DNA of 64,000 bases. Origin: Mycolicibacterium chlorophenolicum. Its GTDB lineage: Bacteria > Actinomycetota > Actinomycetes > Mycobacteriales > Mycobacteriaceae. The stretch lies in contig NZ_JYNL01000069.1 of assembly GCF_001044235.1 (NCBI RefSeq), positions 25,321 to 89,320 on the forward strand, written 5' to 3'. Both the position numbers and the translations under genes were made by a program. This document shows, in pieces, positions 42,342 to 50,981 of this stretch; within the stretch, counting starts at the first letter, position 1; each line of letters begins with the position of its first letter. Under the pieces are notes generated by a model. That model saw nothing but the letters and a program-made list of their open reading frames with translations. It had not been told where the DNA came from and did not search any database.

Positions 42342-42394
42342 GCGATTTCGGCGTGCTGGGTTGCGGTGAGCGCGACCAAGCACGCCGAAATCGC
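42342..42394. repeat. 53-nt nested palindrome between the two monooxygenase genes
   Basis: Perfect 16-bp outer arms: GCGATTTCGGCGTGCT (42342-42357) and its exact complement at 42379-42394. Inside, GGT-T-GCG and CGC-G-ACC can pair as a second stem with one G-U wobble around a 5-nt loop. It starts 3 nt after the upstream stop and ends 17 nt before the next ATG. Size and layout resemble the palindromes at 3536 and 26138 though the sequence differs. Could attenuate transcription or stabilise the first cistron, or be a dispersed repeat. Confidence 0.75.
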
Positions 42395-42411
42395 AGAAAA
42401 GGACCCTCATC

Positions 42412-43767
42412 ATGAGCCGACAACTGCACCTGGGCGGATTCCAGATCGCCTCGCAGGTCACCCACTCCCACGCCGCCTGGCGTCATCCCGCCAGCGACAC
42501 CCGGTTCACCACACCCGACTACTACCACCGGATCGGACGCATCCTGGAACGCGGCAAGTTCGACTTCGTGTTCTTCGCCGACCTGCTGGCCGCGCCGGTG
42601 CGCTACGGCGACGACATCGCCGAACCGCTGCGGCGCGGAACGCAGGCCACCGCGACCCTGGATCCCTCGATCGTGGCGGCCAGCATCGGGGCGGTCACCT
42701 CCAAGCTCGGGGTCGCGATCACCAAGTCGGCGACCTACTTCCACCCGTACGAATTGGCGCGGATCTTCGCCAGCCTCGACCACATCACCGCGGGCAGGGT
42801 GGCGTGGAACATCGTGACCTCGCTGACGCAGAGTGAGGCGCAGAACTTCGGGCACGACGACCACCTGGCCCACGAGTACCGCTACCAGCGGGCCGACGAA
42901 TTCGTCCGCACCGCACTGGAACTGTGGTCCAGCTGGGATCCCGACGCGCTGGTGCTGGACAAGGAGTCCGGCGTGTTCGCCGACCCGGCGCGCATCCGGC
43001 GCGTGGACCACGACGGCGAGTACTTCCGCACCCGCGGACCGCTGAACGTGCCGCACTCGCCGCAGGGCCGTCCGGTGCTGATCCAGGCCGGGTCGTCCGC
43101 GACGGGCCGGGACTTCGCCGCGCGGTGGGCCGAGGCGATCTTCGAGATCGACCCGACGCCCGAGGGCCGGCGCGCCTACTACGACGACATCAAGTCCCGC
43201 GCCTCAGACCTCGGCCGCGACCCCGACCGGGTGCTGATCTTCCCGGCGTTCATCCCCTTCATCGGGGAGACCGAGTCGATCGCCCGGGAGAAGCAGGCGT
43301 TCCACAACGAACTGGCCGACCCGATCTCCGGGCTGATCACGCTGTCGGTGCACACCGACCACGACTTCTCGGTCTACGACCTCGACGCCCCGGTCGAGGA
43401 CGTCACCGTCAGCGGCACCCAGGGGCTGTTCGACACCGCCCGACGGGTCGCCAACCGGGACAACCTGACGCTGCGCGACATCGGGAACTGGTACGCCCAG
43501 GGGGTGCTGCTGCCGCAGTTCGTGGGGACCGCCAGCCAGGTCGCCGACCAGATCGAGGAGTCGTTCCGGGCCGGTGAGGCCGACGGGTTCATGGTGTCGG
43601 CGGCCCAGACACCGGGCACCTTCAACGATTTCGTCGACGCGGTGGTCCCGGAGCTGCAGCGGCGCGGGCTGTTCCGCACCGAGTACACCGGGAACACGCT
43701 GCGCGACCATCTCGGCCTGGGACCGGTGACGTTCGACGCGCCGCAGCGGTTGCAGTCAGTGAGCTGA
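42412..43767 (+). CDS. NtaA/SnaA/DszA-family FMN-dependent monooxygenase
   Basis: 451 aa, the length of the NtaA/DszA branch of bacterial luciferase-like enzymes. Motifs: HLGGFQIASQVTHSHAAWRH, KFDFVFFADLLA, GRVAWNIVTSLTQSEAQNFG, and PVLIQAGSSATGRDFAARWA. Members oxidise sulfones, nitrilotriacetate and similar compounds using FMNH2 and O2. Pairing with a DszC-like gene suggests a two-step organosulfur or amine oxidation. Ends 12 nt inside the convergent GMC gene. Confidence 0.87.
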   Translation: MSRQLHLGGFQIASQVTHSHAAWRHPASDTRFTTPDYYHRIGRILERGKFDFVFFADLLAAPVRYGDDIAEPLRRGTQATATLDPSIVAASIGAVTSKLGVAITKSATYFHPYELARIFASLDHITAGRVAWNIVTSLTQSEAQNFGHDDHLAHEYRYQRADEFVRTALELWSSWDPDALVLDKESGVFADPARIRRVDHDGEYFRTRGPLNVPHSPQGRPVLIQAGSSATGRDFAARWAEAIFEIDPTPEGRRAYYDDIKSRASDLGRDPDRVLIFPAFIPFIGETESIAREKQAFHNELADPISGLITLSVHTDHDFSVYDLDAPVEDVTVSGTQGLFDTARRVANRDNLTLRDIGNWYAQGVLLPQFVGTASQVADQIEESFRAGEADGFMVSAAQTPGTFNDFVDAVVPELQRRGLFRTEYTGNTLRDHLGLGPVTFDAPQRLQSVS

Positions 43768-45303
43768 GCGGATCAGGTCGGCGGCCTTTTCACCGACGAC
43801 CGTCGTCGGCGCGTGGGTGTGGCCGCGGATGAGCGTCGGCATCACCGATGCGTCGGCGATCCGCAGGGCGCGCACGCCGCGCACCCGCAGCTCCGGGTCG
43901 ACGACGCTGGCGTCGTCGGTGCCCATCCGGCAGGTGCCCACGGGGTGATACAGGGTGTGCGACACCGTCTCCAGCGCACGCGCCAACGTGTCGTCGTCGA
44001 GCTCGGTCGCGTCCAGCGGGCGGGCGATCCGGCCGATGGTGCCGCGCAGCGCCGGCGACCTCGCGATGTCGGCGCACATCCGCAGACCTGCCATCAACGC
44101 CTCGCGGTCGGCGCCGGCCGGGTCGGTCAGATAGCGGGGATCGATCAGCGGCTTGTCGTACGGGTCCGCCGAGCGCAGCGCGATCACACCGCTGCTGGCC
44201 GGGGTGAGCAGAATCGGGCCCATCACGACGGCGTGGTTGAGGTAGGGATCGCCGATGGCCTCGTCGAAAAACGGTGCGGGAGCGAAGATCAGCTCCAGAT
44301 CGGGCAACTCCAGCTCGGGCCTGCTCTTGACGAAGCCGTACGCCTCCCCCACGTTGGAGGTGAGCATGCCGCGGCGGCGCAGCAGATAGTTGAGCAGCTC
44401 CAGCGGCTTCTCCGCGGCGAACAGCGTGTCGTAGGGCACGTCGAAGCCCAGCGGGACGACGAGGTGGTCGAGCAGGTTTGCACCGACCGCCGGTCGATGG
44501 GCGACCGTGGTGATGCCGTGGCGGGCGAGCTGGTCGTGGTCGCCGACGCCGGAGAGCATCAGCAACTGCGGGGTGTTGATCGCCCCGGCGCAGAGCACGA
44601 CCTCGCGCCGGGCGGTGACCACGGTGCGGCCGCCCTTGTGGTCGAACTCGACCCCGATCGCGCGGTCCCCCGCGAACACCACCCGCCTCGCGGTCGCTTC
44701 GGTGAGCACGGTCAGGTTCTTGCGCTTGCGGACCGTCTTCGGTTTCAGGTAGGCGTCGGCACTGCTCCACCGCGCGCCGCGCCGCTGCGTGACCCTGGTC
44801 TGGCAAAAGCCTTGCGGCTGAGCTGACGTCGGCTCCTCGACGCGGTGGCCGCACTCCCGCACGGCGGTCAGCCACGCGGCGGTCGAGGCGCGCGGGCTGC
44901 GCTGCTCGGAGATGACGAGCGGACCGGACTCCACCTGGCGCAGATAGGGTTCGAGGTGGGCGTAGTCCCATGACGGGCCCGCCTGCTCGCCCCAGGCGTC
45001 GTAGTCGGCGGCGAAGCCGGGCACCCACATCATCGCGTTCATCGACGACGACCCGCCGAGCATCTTGCCCCGCGGCCAGTACACCCGCCTGCCGGCCAGG
45101 CCCTGCTGCGGTTCGGTCAGGTAGTCCCAGTCCAGCGGACCGCGCATCAGCTTCGAGAAGCCGGCCGGGATGTGCACGAAGGGGTCGCGGTCCCGCTTGC
45201 CGGCCTCGAGGACCACCACCCGGACGGAGGGATCGGCACTGAGCCGGTTGGCCACCACCGCGCCGGCCGAACCCGTCCCCACCACCACGTAGTCGGCATC
45301 CAC
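43756..45303 (-). CDS. GMC-family FAD oxidoreductase (choline dehydrogenase-like)
   Basis: 515 aa. FAD-binding dinucleotide fold at the N-terminus (YVVVGTGSAGAVVANRLS), GMC signature PRGKMLGGSSSMNAMMWV, and C-terminal active-site region with catalytic His (YHPVGTCRMG) and HTHAPTTVVGEKAADLI. Oxidises an alcohol to an aldehyde or ketone; substrate unknown. Location next to the ATPase-nuclease pair matches Rv1279 of M. tuberculosis. Confidence 0.9.
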   Translation of the reverse strand: MDADYVVVGTGSAGAVVANRLSADPSVRVVVLEAGKRDRDPFVHIPAGFSKLMRGPLDWDYLTEPQQGLAGRRVYWPRGKMLGGSSSMNAMMWVPGFAADYDAWGEQAGPSWDYAHLEPYLRQVESGPLVISEQRSPRASTAAWLTAVRECGHRVEEPTSAQPQGFCQTRVTQRRGARWSSADAYLKPKTVRKRKNLTVLTEATARRVVFAGDRAIGVEFDHKGGRTVVTARREVVLCAGAINTPQLLMLSGVGDHDQLARHGITTVAHRPAVGANLLDHLVVPLGFDVPYDTLFAAEKPLELLNYLLRRRGMLTSNVGEAYGFVKSRPELELPDLELIFAPAPFFDEAIGDPYLNHAVVMGPILLTPASSGVIALRSADPYDKPLIDPRYLTDPAGADREALMAGLRMCADIARSPALRGTIGRIARPLDATELDDDTLARALETVSHTLYHPVGTCRMGTDDASVVDPELRVRGVRALRIADASVMPTLIRGHTHAPTTVVGEKAADLIRSAH

Positions 45304-45326
45304 GACCGCGAAGTCTAGCCGCGCCG

Positions 45327-47981
45327 CTACGAGGCCAGTTCGATGTGGCGCGCGCTCTGCACCCCCGCGTAGCGCTGCGGGCTGCAGGTCAGGATGATCA
45401 CCTGCCCGTCGCCGGCCACCGCATCGAACACCTCGGCCATCCGGGTCAGCCGCTCGGCGTCGGTGAAGCCGAGCGCGTCGTCGATCACCACCGGCACGCT
45501 GTCCTCCTTGGCGACCAGCGCCGCCCCGGCCAGCCGGGCCACGATGCCCAGCTGTTCCTTGGCGCCACCGGACAGCGATTCGTAGGGCACCGTGCGCCCG
45601 GACAGGGTGCGCTGGCCGATGCGCAGCGCACTGTCCACGTCGACCTCGAAGGTCTCGCCGAACACGATGCGGCCCAACCGTTCCACCTCGGTGCGGAACG
45701 GATCGACGTAGCGCGACCTCATGGCGTCGCGGTGCCGGCCCATCACGGTCCGCAGCAGCTGGGCGGCGCGGGCCCGGCGCTGCACCCGCCCGTAGTCGGC
45801 GCGGGCCCGTTCGCGTTCGGTCTCGGCGGCATCGAGCCTGCCCTTGCGGCCCTCGGTGCCGAACACCTTCAGCTGCGCGGCGACCTCGCGCAGGGCTTCG
45901 GCCGCCTCGTCGTGGCGGGCGGCGGCGCTCGTGGCCGCGCGTTGCGCCTCGTCGAGGCGCGTGGCGACCTCCTGCGGGGCGTGGCCGGCCAGCTCCTCGG
46001 TGAGCCGGGCAACCTCTGCCGCGGCAGCGGCCGCCGCGTCGGCGTCGGCCTGAGCCGTGACGGCCAGCTGGTCATCGCTGGCCGTGGCGCGGACCTCGGC
46101 CAGCCGGCGCCCCGCGGCGGCGAGTTCCTCGGCCACGACGGCGAGCTTCTCGCTGATGCGCGCGGCCCGCAGTTCGCGTTCGGCCACCAGCGTGGCGGCG
46201 GCTTCGGCGACCTTGGTGTGGGTCTGGCAGTCGAGGAGAGCCTGCTGGTGGGCCGCGGTGGCCTCGAGGAGCTCCCGCCGCTGCGCGGCGGGGTCCTGCA
46301 CCGCGGCGGTGGTCGCGTCGAACAGGCCGTCCTCGGCCGGGAGCCGGCTCCGCACGTCGGCCAGCCGGGCCCGCAGCGCCTCGAGTGAATCCTCGGCGGA
46401 CAGTGCGCCCAGGATCGCCCGCACCTGCTTGCCCGCCGCCTGCAGTTCCTGCCGGCGGGCGTCGAGCGCCCGGGCCGCGTCGAGGTCGGGCACCCCGGCT
46501 TCGCGCAGTACGGCGCCCAGCGTCTCGGTCGCGCGGTCCAGTGCCGCCTGGGTGCTGGTGGCGGTGGCGCCGGCCACCACGCGCACCGTCAGGCCGCCCG
46601 GAAGGTCGAGTTCCGTCGCGCCCGTCACCGTCGCCGACCAGCTCTGGCCGGGCTGCAGGGTCACCGCCTCGCCGTCCACCGCGACGTCCACGTCGGCGGC
46701 CGCGATCATCTCGATGCGGGCCGAGGTCAGGTCGACGGCCGAGGCGGCGCGGTCGACGGCGGCGGCCGCCTTCTCGATGGTCGACATCAGCTCGGCGGTG
46801 AGCGTGATCTTCGCGAGATCCCTTGTGGTGGAGTCGAGTTCGCGCTGATGACGCTCGATGGTGGCGATCCGCGCGGCGAGGCGATCGGCGTCCTCGCGGT
46901 CGGCCAGCAGGGCCACCGCGGCGTGCGCCGCGTCGACGCGCTGCTTGCAGGCCTCGAGCAGCGTCCGGGCCTGCTGCGCCGTCTCGTCGGCGGCCACCCG
47001 CATCTCGCGCGCGGTGTCGGCGTCGTCGGCGGCGGTCTCCGCCTCCTGCTGCAGGCGGGTGACGGCCGCGGTGCGCTCGTCGATCTCGGCGCGCGTCCGC
47101 CGCCGCTCGGTGAGGGCCGCCAGCGATGCGGCATACGTGGAGTCCGCCGCCCCCGCGCGCACCCTGGCCTGGGCGAGCTCACCGGTCAGTACGGCGATCG
47201 CCTCGGCCGCGGTGCGCGCTGCCGTGAGTTCAGCCGCGGCAGCGGTCTTTTCGGTGGCCAACGCGGCCAGGTCGCCGGTGAGCGTCGCATGCCGGCGGAC
47301 GGCGTCGTCGACCTCGGCGATCGCCGCGGCGCACCGGGCGACCTCCTCGTCGGCGCTGCGCAACCGGGTGGTGGCGGCCAGCCATTCGCCGGTGGGCCGC
47401 CCGGTCGCGGTGAAGTAGCGGCGGTACTCCTCGTCGATCCGGTCCACCAGCAGCGCGTCGACCGGGCCGGCCCCGGCGACGGGCGTCTCGTCGACCTGGC
47501 CGGCGACCACGTCCAGCGCCCGCGACAGCGCGTTGCAGCCGGACAGATCGGTCGCCGACGTCGACGCCGACTGGATGACCCGCTGCGCCTGCCACAGGTC
47601 GAGGTCGACGGTCTCGGCGAGAATCGCGCGCACCCGGTCGTGCGCGTCGTCGCCGGTGAGCTGTTCACGCCGCGGCGCGAGCACGGTCAGTTCCGTCTCG
47701 GGCTTCTTGTGGAAGCGTTTCCTGTAGACGAAACGATAAGGACCCGTGGAGATCTCGGCCGTCACCTCGGCGCCGACATCGGCGTGAGTGGGCTTGACCT
47801 GCTTGACGTCCTTCTTGGTGGACCGGTCCTTCGATTCCAGCAGCAGATCCAGCGCCTCGAGCATCGACGACTTGCCGATCTCGTTCGCGCCGCTGACGAC
47901 GATGACCCCGCTGTCGGGAAAGCTGATGTCACGGTGGGTGATTCCGCGGTAGTTGGTCAGCGTCAACCGGTGCAGCTTCAC
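45327..47981 (-). CDS. SMC/Rad50-like ATPase without zinc hook (YhaN-like, Rv1278-type)
   Basis: 884 aa from the GTG at 47981, overlapping the nuclease stop by 4 nt; the longer frame to 48737 is antisense-quality sequence. N-terminal Walker A in VVSGANEIGKSSMLEALDLL, a long Ala/Glu/Arg-rich coiled-coil middle (about 190-770), and C-terminal signature SGGAKEQLGIVARLA with Walker B VPVVIDDALGFTDAERL. None of its few Cys form the CxxC zinc hook of Rad50/SbcC, so it fits the YhaN branch. Likely works with the adjacent metallophosphoesterase on DNA ends. Confidence 0.85.
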   Translation of the reverse strand: MKLHRLTLTNYRGITHRDISFPDSGVIVVSGANEIGKSSMLEALDLLLESKDRSTKKDVKQVKPTHADVGAEVTAEISTGPYRFVYRKRFHKKPETELTVLAPRREQLTGDDAHDRVRAILAETVDLDLWQAQRVIQSASTSATDLSGCNALSRALDVVAGQVDETPVAGAGPVDALLVDRIDEEYRRYFTATGRPTGEWLAATTRLRSADEEVARCAAAIAEVDDAVRRHATLTGDLAALATEKTAAAAELTAARTAAEAIAVLTGELAQARVRAGAADSTYAASLAALTERRRTRAEIDERTAAVTRLQQEAETAADDADTAREMRVAADETAQQARTLLEACKQRVDAAHAAVALLADREDADRLAARIATIERHQRELDSTTRDLAKITLTAELMSTIEKAAAAVDRAASAVDLTSARIEMIAAADVDVAVDGEAVTLQPGQSWSATVTGATELDLPGGLTVRVVAGATATSTQAALDRATETLGAVLREAGVPDLDAARALDARRQELQAAGKQVRAILGALSAEDSLEALRARLADVRSRLPAEDGLFDATTAAVQDPAAQRRELLEATAAHQQALLDCQTHTKVAEAAATLVAERELRAARISEKLAVVAEELAAAGRRLAEVRATASDDQLAVTAQADADAAAAAAAEVARLTEELAGHAPQEVATRLDEAQRAATSAAARHDEAAEALREVAAQLKVFGTEGRKGRLDAAETERERARADYGRVQRRARAAQLLRTVMGRHRDAMRSRYVDPFRTEVERLGRIVFGETFEVDVDSALRIGQRTLSGRTVPYESLSGGAKEQLGIVARLAGAALVAKEDSVPVVIDDALGFTDAERLTRMAEVFDAVAGDGQVIILTCSPQRYAGVQSARHIELAS

Positions 47982-49126
47982 GCTGCTCCCCCCTCGGTCA
48001 GGCGCAACAGAAGGGCCAGCGCCGCGCGTGCGTCCTCGGCGCCCTCTCCCGAGGTGCGCGCGGTGGCGACCAGTTCGTCGACCGCGGCGGCGGCGAACCC
48101 TCCGATGCCCAGGCCGTCGAACTCCCCGTCGGCGGGCATCACCGCGATGTCGGTCTGCCTGTCCCACGGCACCAGTGCGGCGAACACCCGGGCATAGCGG
48201 TCCAGGCAGACGTCCAGGGCCGCCTTGTCGGTGACGGTCAACGACCCGGTCAGCCCGAGCCGGATCACCGTGCGTTCCTTGTCCGGCATCAGGTCGAGAT
48301 TGATGTCGAGGTCGGCCACGTCGCGGCGGGTGTCCACGCTGTGGCGCATCGACACGAACCGCCACGTGCCGACCCGGCGCGGATCGACCCGCACGGGCCT
48401 GCCGGTGTCGGACTCGTCGATGTCGACGACCAGCACGTTGCCCGGATCCGGTTCGACGTCGTCGAAGTTCGTCACCTCCGGCGCACCGGAATACCACACC
48501 CGCCCCGAGGAACCCACCTCGAACACAGAATGCTTGTCGCCCAACGCGACATAGTGCACCGCGCCGCGATCCAGCGCCGCCTCCAGCGCGGCCAGCCCGA
48601 TGAGCGACGCCCGGTCCTTGTCCGGCACCAGGATGTCGACCGCGCCGTGCCCGACCACGATGCGCGTCACCCCGTCGCCGGGCAGACCGTCGAGCACCTG
48701 GGCGACCAGATCGGTGGTCGGGAACTTCGACGACCACGGCGCCGCGATCAGCTCCAGCCCCGGGCGCACCTGGTGGACGCCCGGCCGGTCGAGGACGATC
48801 ACGTTGTCCGGGCGCTCGGCGGTGAACAGCGCACTGGTGTAGACCGACGCGGCGTCGAGCGGATCGTGGTTGCCGGGCAGCAGGTACACCGGCACCCCGA
48901 TACCGCGCATCGCCTCGAGCGACTGGCTGACCTCCCGCGGGGCGAGCTGGTTGTGCTCGAAGACGTCCCCGGCGACCACCACGAACTCGGCGCCGGTCTC
49001 GGCGGCGAGAGGGCCCAGTGCGGTGACCGCGCCGCGCCGGGCCGCCGAATACCGGGGCTGGGCCTCACCGCTGAGAAAGTGCCGCGTCATGCCGAGCTGC
49101 CAGTCGGCGGTGTGCAGAAATCGCAT
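47978..49126 (-). CDS. Mre11/SbcD-like DNA metallophosphoesterase (YhaO-like, Rv1277-type)
   Basis: 382 aa. Calcineurin-type two-metal nuclease motifs in order: FLHTADWQLGM, VVVAGDVFEHN, LLPGNHDPLD, IVVGHGAVD and VALGDKHSVF. Expected to be a Mn2+-dependent exonuclease/endonuclease acting with the coupled coiled-coil ATPase downstream. C-terminal 130 residues probably dock the partner. Divergent from the phosphatase gene. Confidence 0.88.
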   Translation of the reverse strand: MRFLHTADWQLGMTRHFLSGEAQPRYSAARRGAVTALGPLAAETGAEFVVVAGDVFEHNQLAPREVSQSLEAMRGIGVPVYLLPGNHDPLDAASVYTSALFTAERPDNVIVLDRPGVHQVRPGLELIAAPWSSKFPTTDLVAQVLDGLPGDGVTRIVVGHGAVDILVPDKDRASLIGLAALEAALDRGAVHYVALGDKHSVFEVGSSGRVWYSGAPEVTNFDDVEPDPGNVLVVDIDESDTGRPVRVDPRRVGTWRFVSMRHSVDTRRDVADLDINLDLMPDKERTVIRLGLTGSLTVTDKAALDVCLDRYARVFAALVPWDRQTDIAVMPADGEFDGLGIGGFAAAAVDELVATARTSGEGAEDARAALALLLRLTEGGAA

Positions 49127-49230
49127 CGGATGACCGTCCTTTCCGTCGTCGGCGTGGTCGCTGCGGGAAGTCTAGGGCGGGCCGCCGACAAGTCCCGGGA
49201 CGCGCACCGGATGGACTACCGTTATCTGCG

Positions 49231-49737
49231 ATGAGCGATCCGACACGCACCCTGGTGCTGCTGCGCCACGCCAAATCGGACTACCCCGACGGGGTGGGCG
49301 ATCACGAGCGTCCCCTCGCCCCGCGCGGCGTCCGGGAGGCCGAGCTGGCCGGCGACTGGATCCGGGAACGCCTCGGAGAAATCGACGCGGTGTTGTGTTC
49401 GACGGCCACCCGGACCCGGCAGACCCTGGAGCGCACCGGAATTGCCGCGCCCGCACGGTTCTCGGGACGCCTCTACGAGGCGACGCCCGGCATCGTCATC
49501 GAGGAGATCAACGCGGTCGACGACGGCGTGGCCGCGCTGCTGGTGATCGGGCACGAGCCGGTGATGTCGTCACTGGCGCTCGGACTGGCCGAGGAGGACA
49601 GTGGCAACAGCGCTGTCGCGGAGAAGATCTCGGCGAAGTACCCGACGTCGGCGATCGCGGTGCTGCGCACCGCCGCGCCGTGGGGGCGGCTCGGGCTCGG
49701 CGGGGCCGAACTCGTCGACTTCCACGTGCCCCGCTAG
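49231..49737 (+). CDS. SixA-like histidine phosphatase (phosphohistidine phosphatase)
   Basis: 168 aa, histidine-phosphatase superfamily. Catalytic LVLLRHAKSDYP at the N-terminus (His of the RHA/RHG motif), second Arg in STATRTRQTLE and second His in VIGHEPVMSS. Short single-domain length fits SixA, which removes phosphate from phosphohistidine in phosphotransfer proteins. Matches Rv1276c by position. Its end overlaps the convergent lprC by 4 nt. Confidence 0.88.
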   Translation: MSDPTRTLVLLRHAKSDYPDGVGDHERPLAPRGVREAELAGDWIRERLGEIDAVLCSTATRTRQTLERTGIAAPARFSGRLYEATPGIVIEEINAVDDGVAALLVIGHEPVMSSLALGLAEEDSGNSAVAEKISAKYPTSAIAVLRTAAPWGRLGLGGAELVDFHVPR

Positions 49738-50294
49738 GCGCGGGTGGCGAGCGTGAGCTCCATCAGCTTGATGGCCATGCCGCAGGCGTCGATGCCGGGA
49801 GCCTGCGGGTTGACCCACCAGCCCACCACTCCGGCGGCGTCACTGGCCACGCCGCAGGCGCCGTTGGGGTCGTTGGGCCGCATCACGAACGACTGGATGC
49901 CCGCGATCGACCGGTTCTCGATCTGGTAGTTGAGCTGCTGGGCGGTCTTGCGCTCGTTCTCGATGTCGCCCTGCTCGAACCAGAACCGGGTGATGTCGAC
50001 CAGACCCGCCGGGTTGGCGGCCTGCCACCGGCACACCGCGCCGACGAACGTGCTCTGGATGTCGAGCGGATCCGCCCCGACCGTCTGGGCCAGGATGTCC
50101 TCGGTGAGGACCTCGCACTCCTTCAGGAGGTTCGGGTACTGGCGCTGCGAGTCGTTGTTGCGGGGCACGTCCCCGGAACCGGACTTGGCGGCGGTGCCCT
50201 CGACGGTCTGCGTGCATCCGGTCAACACGACCAGGCCCGCCAGCGCGGTGACCATTGCAGAGGCCGCCGCGGCCTTTCCCCGGCGCATGCTCAT
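49734..50294 (-). CDS. lprC: Lipoprotein LprC
   Basis: 186 aa from an ATG whose 4 nt overlap the lprB stop (an ATG two codons later is also possible). Signal peptide and lipobox LVVLTGC (Cys27). DUF3558-type fold expected: ECEVLTEDILAQTVGADP, GAVCRWQAANP, paired Cys, and a C-terminal IDACGMAIKLMELTL. Surface-exposed lipoprotein of unknown function, co-transcribed with lprB as in M. tuberculosis (Rv1275/Rv1274). Confidence 0.85.
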   Translation of the reverse strand: MSMRRGKAAAASAMVTALAGLVVLTGCTQTVEGTAAKSGSGDVPRNNDSQRQYPNLLKECEVLTEDILAQTVGADPLDIQSTFVGAVCRWQAANPAGLVDITRFWFEQGDIENERKTAQQLNYQIENRSIAGIQSFVMRPNDPNGACGVASDAAGVVGWWVNPQAPGIDACGMAIKLMELTLATRA

Positions 50295-50854
50295 TTGGAG
50301 TTCACAATCGATTGGCGGGTGAGTTCCTTGGCCACGTCGCATGGATCCGGGAACGGCTTCTGGGCGTAGCTGATCGACCACTCGATGAAGTCGTCGTCGA
50401 AGCCGATGCCGATCTCGCACAGGTTGGTGCCGAGGGTCGGATCGTCGTTGGAGGCGATGAAGCCGTCGTGGCCCTCGATGTTGATGTCCTCGACGCTGGT
50501 CCTCGACAGTTCCTCGGTCTTGCGTTCGCGGCCGATCGGGCTGCCGCGGAACCAGGTGAACGAGAAGTGCGGGCCGACGATGGACCCACCGGCCAGCCAC
50601 TGGCACCCCACCGAGTTCTGCGCCGTGTTGGTCAGTCCCTGCACCTGGGTCTGCTTGGCGATCTCCTCGTCGCTGATGCCGGCGCACTGCGGGAAGAACG
50701 GTCCGTGCTTGGCCGCCTGCGGCGGCGCGTCGGTCGACGGAACGGTCGGCGACGACGGCTGATCGTTCGAGCACGCCGCGAGCACGGGGATCATGGCCGC
50801 GGCAGCAACGACGGCCCTCATCGGCCGTCGGTGTCCACGCTGGCTTCCGGTCAC
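50291..50854 (-). CDS. lprB: Lipoprotein LprB
   Basis: 187 aa from the GTG at 50854; the ATG at 50821 would leave a very short signal sequence before lipobox VLAAC (Cys28). Conserved core HGPFFPQCAGISDEEIAKQT, SVGCQWLAGGSIVGPHFSF, GSPIGRERKTEELSR and FDDDFIEWSISYAQKPFPDP closely match my memory of M. tuberculosis LprB. DUF3558-related. Divergent from the ABC exporter gene at 50982 and coupled to lprC. Confidence 0.88.
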   Translation of the reverse strand: MTGSQRGHRRPMRAVVAAAAMIPVLAACSNDQPSSPTVPSTDAPPQAAKHGPFFPQCAGISDEEIAKQTQVQGLTNTAQNSVGCQWLAGGSIVGPHFSFTWFRGSPIGRERKTEELSRTSVEDINIEGHDGFIASNDDPTLGTNLCEIGIGFDDDFIEWSISYAQKPFPDPCDVAKELTRQSIVNSK

Positions 50855-50981
50855 GCCATGCACTGTAGCGGCAGGCTCCGGGGTCAACCACCGACAGGCC
50901 GATTGACCTGCAAGTTCAGCCGATTCTCAGGTGCGCCCGCCGGACGGGCACCGGCGTCGGCGGGTGTGCGACAGTAGCGGG

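Noticed and set aside
47982..48737. N-terminal extension of the coiled-coil ATPase frame to 48737
   Set aside because: The added 250 residues are Arg/Gly-rich shadow of the nuclease gene; the GTG at 47981 overlaps the nuclease stop and begins the conserved domain.
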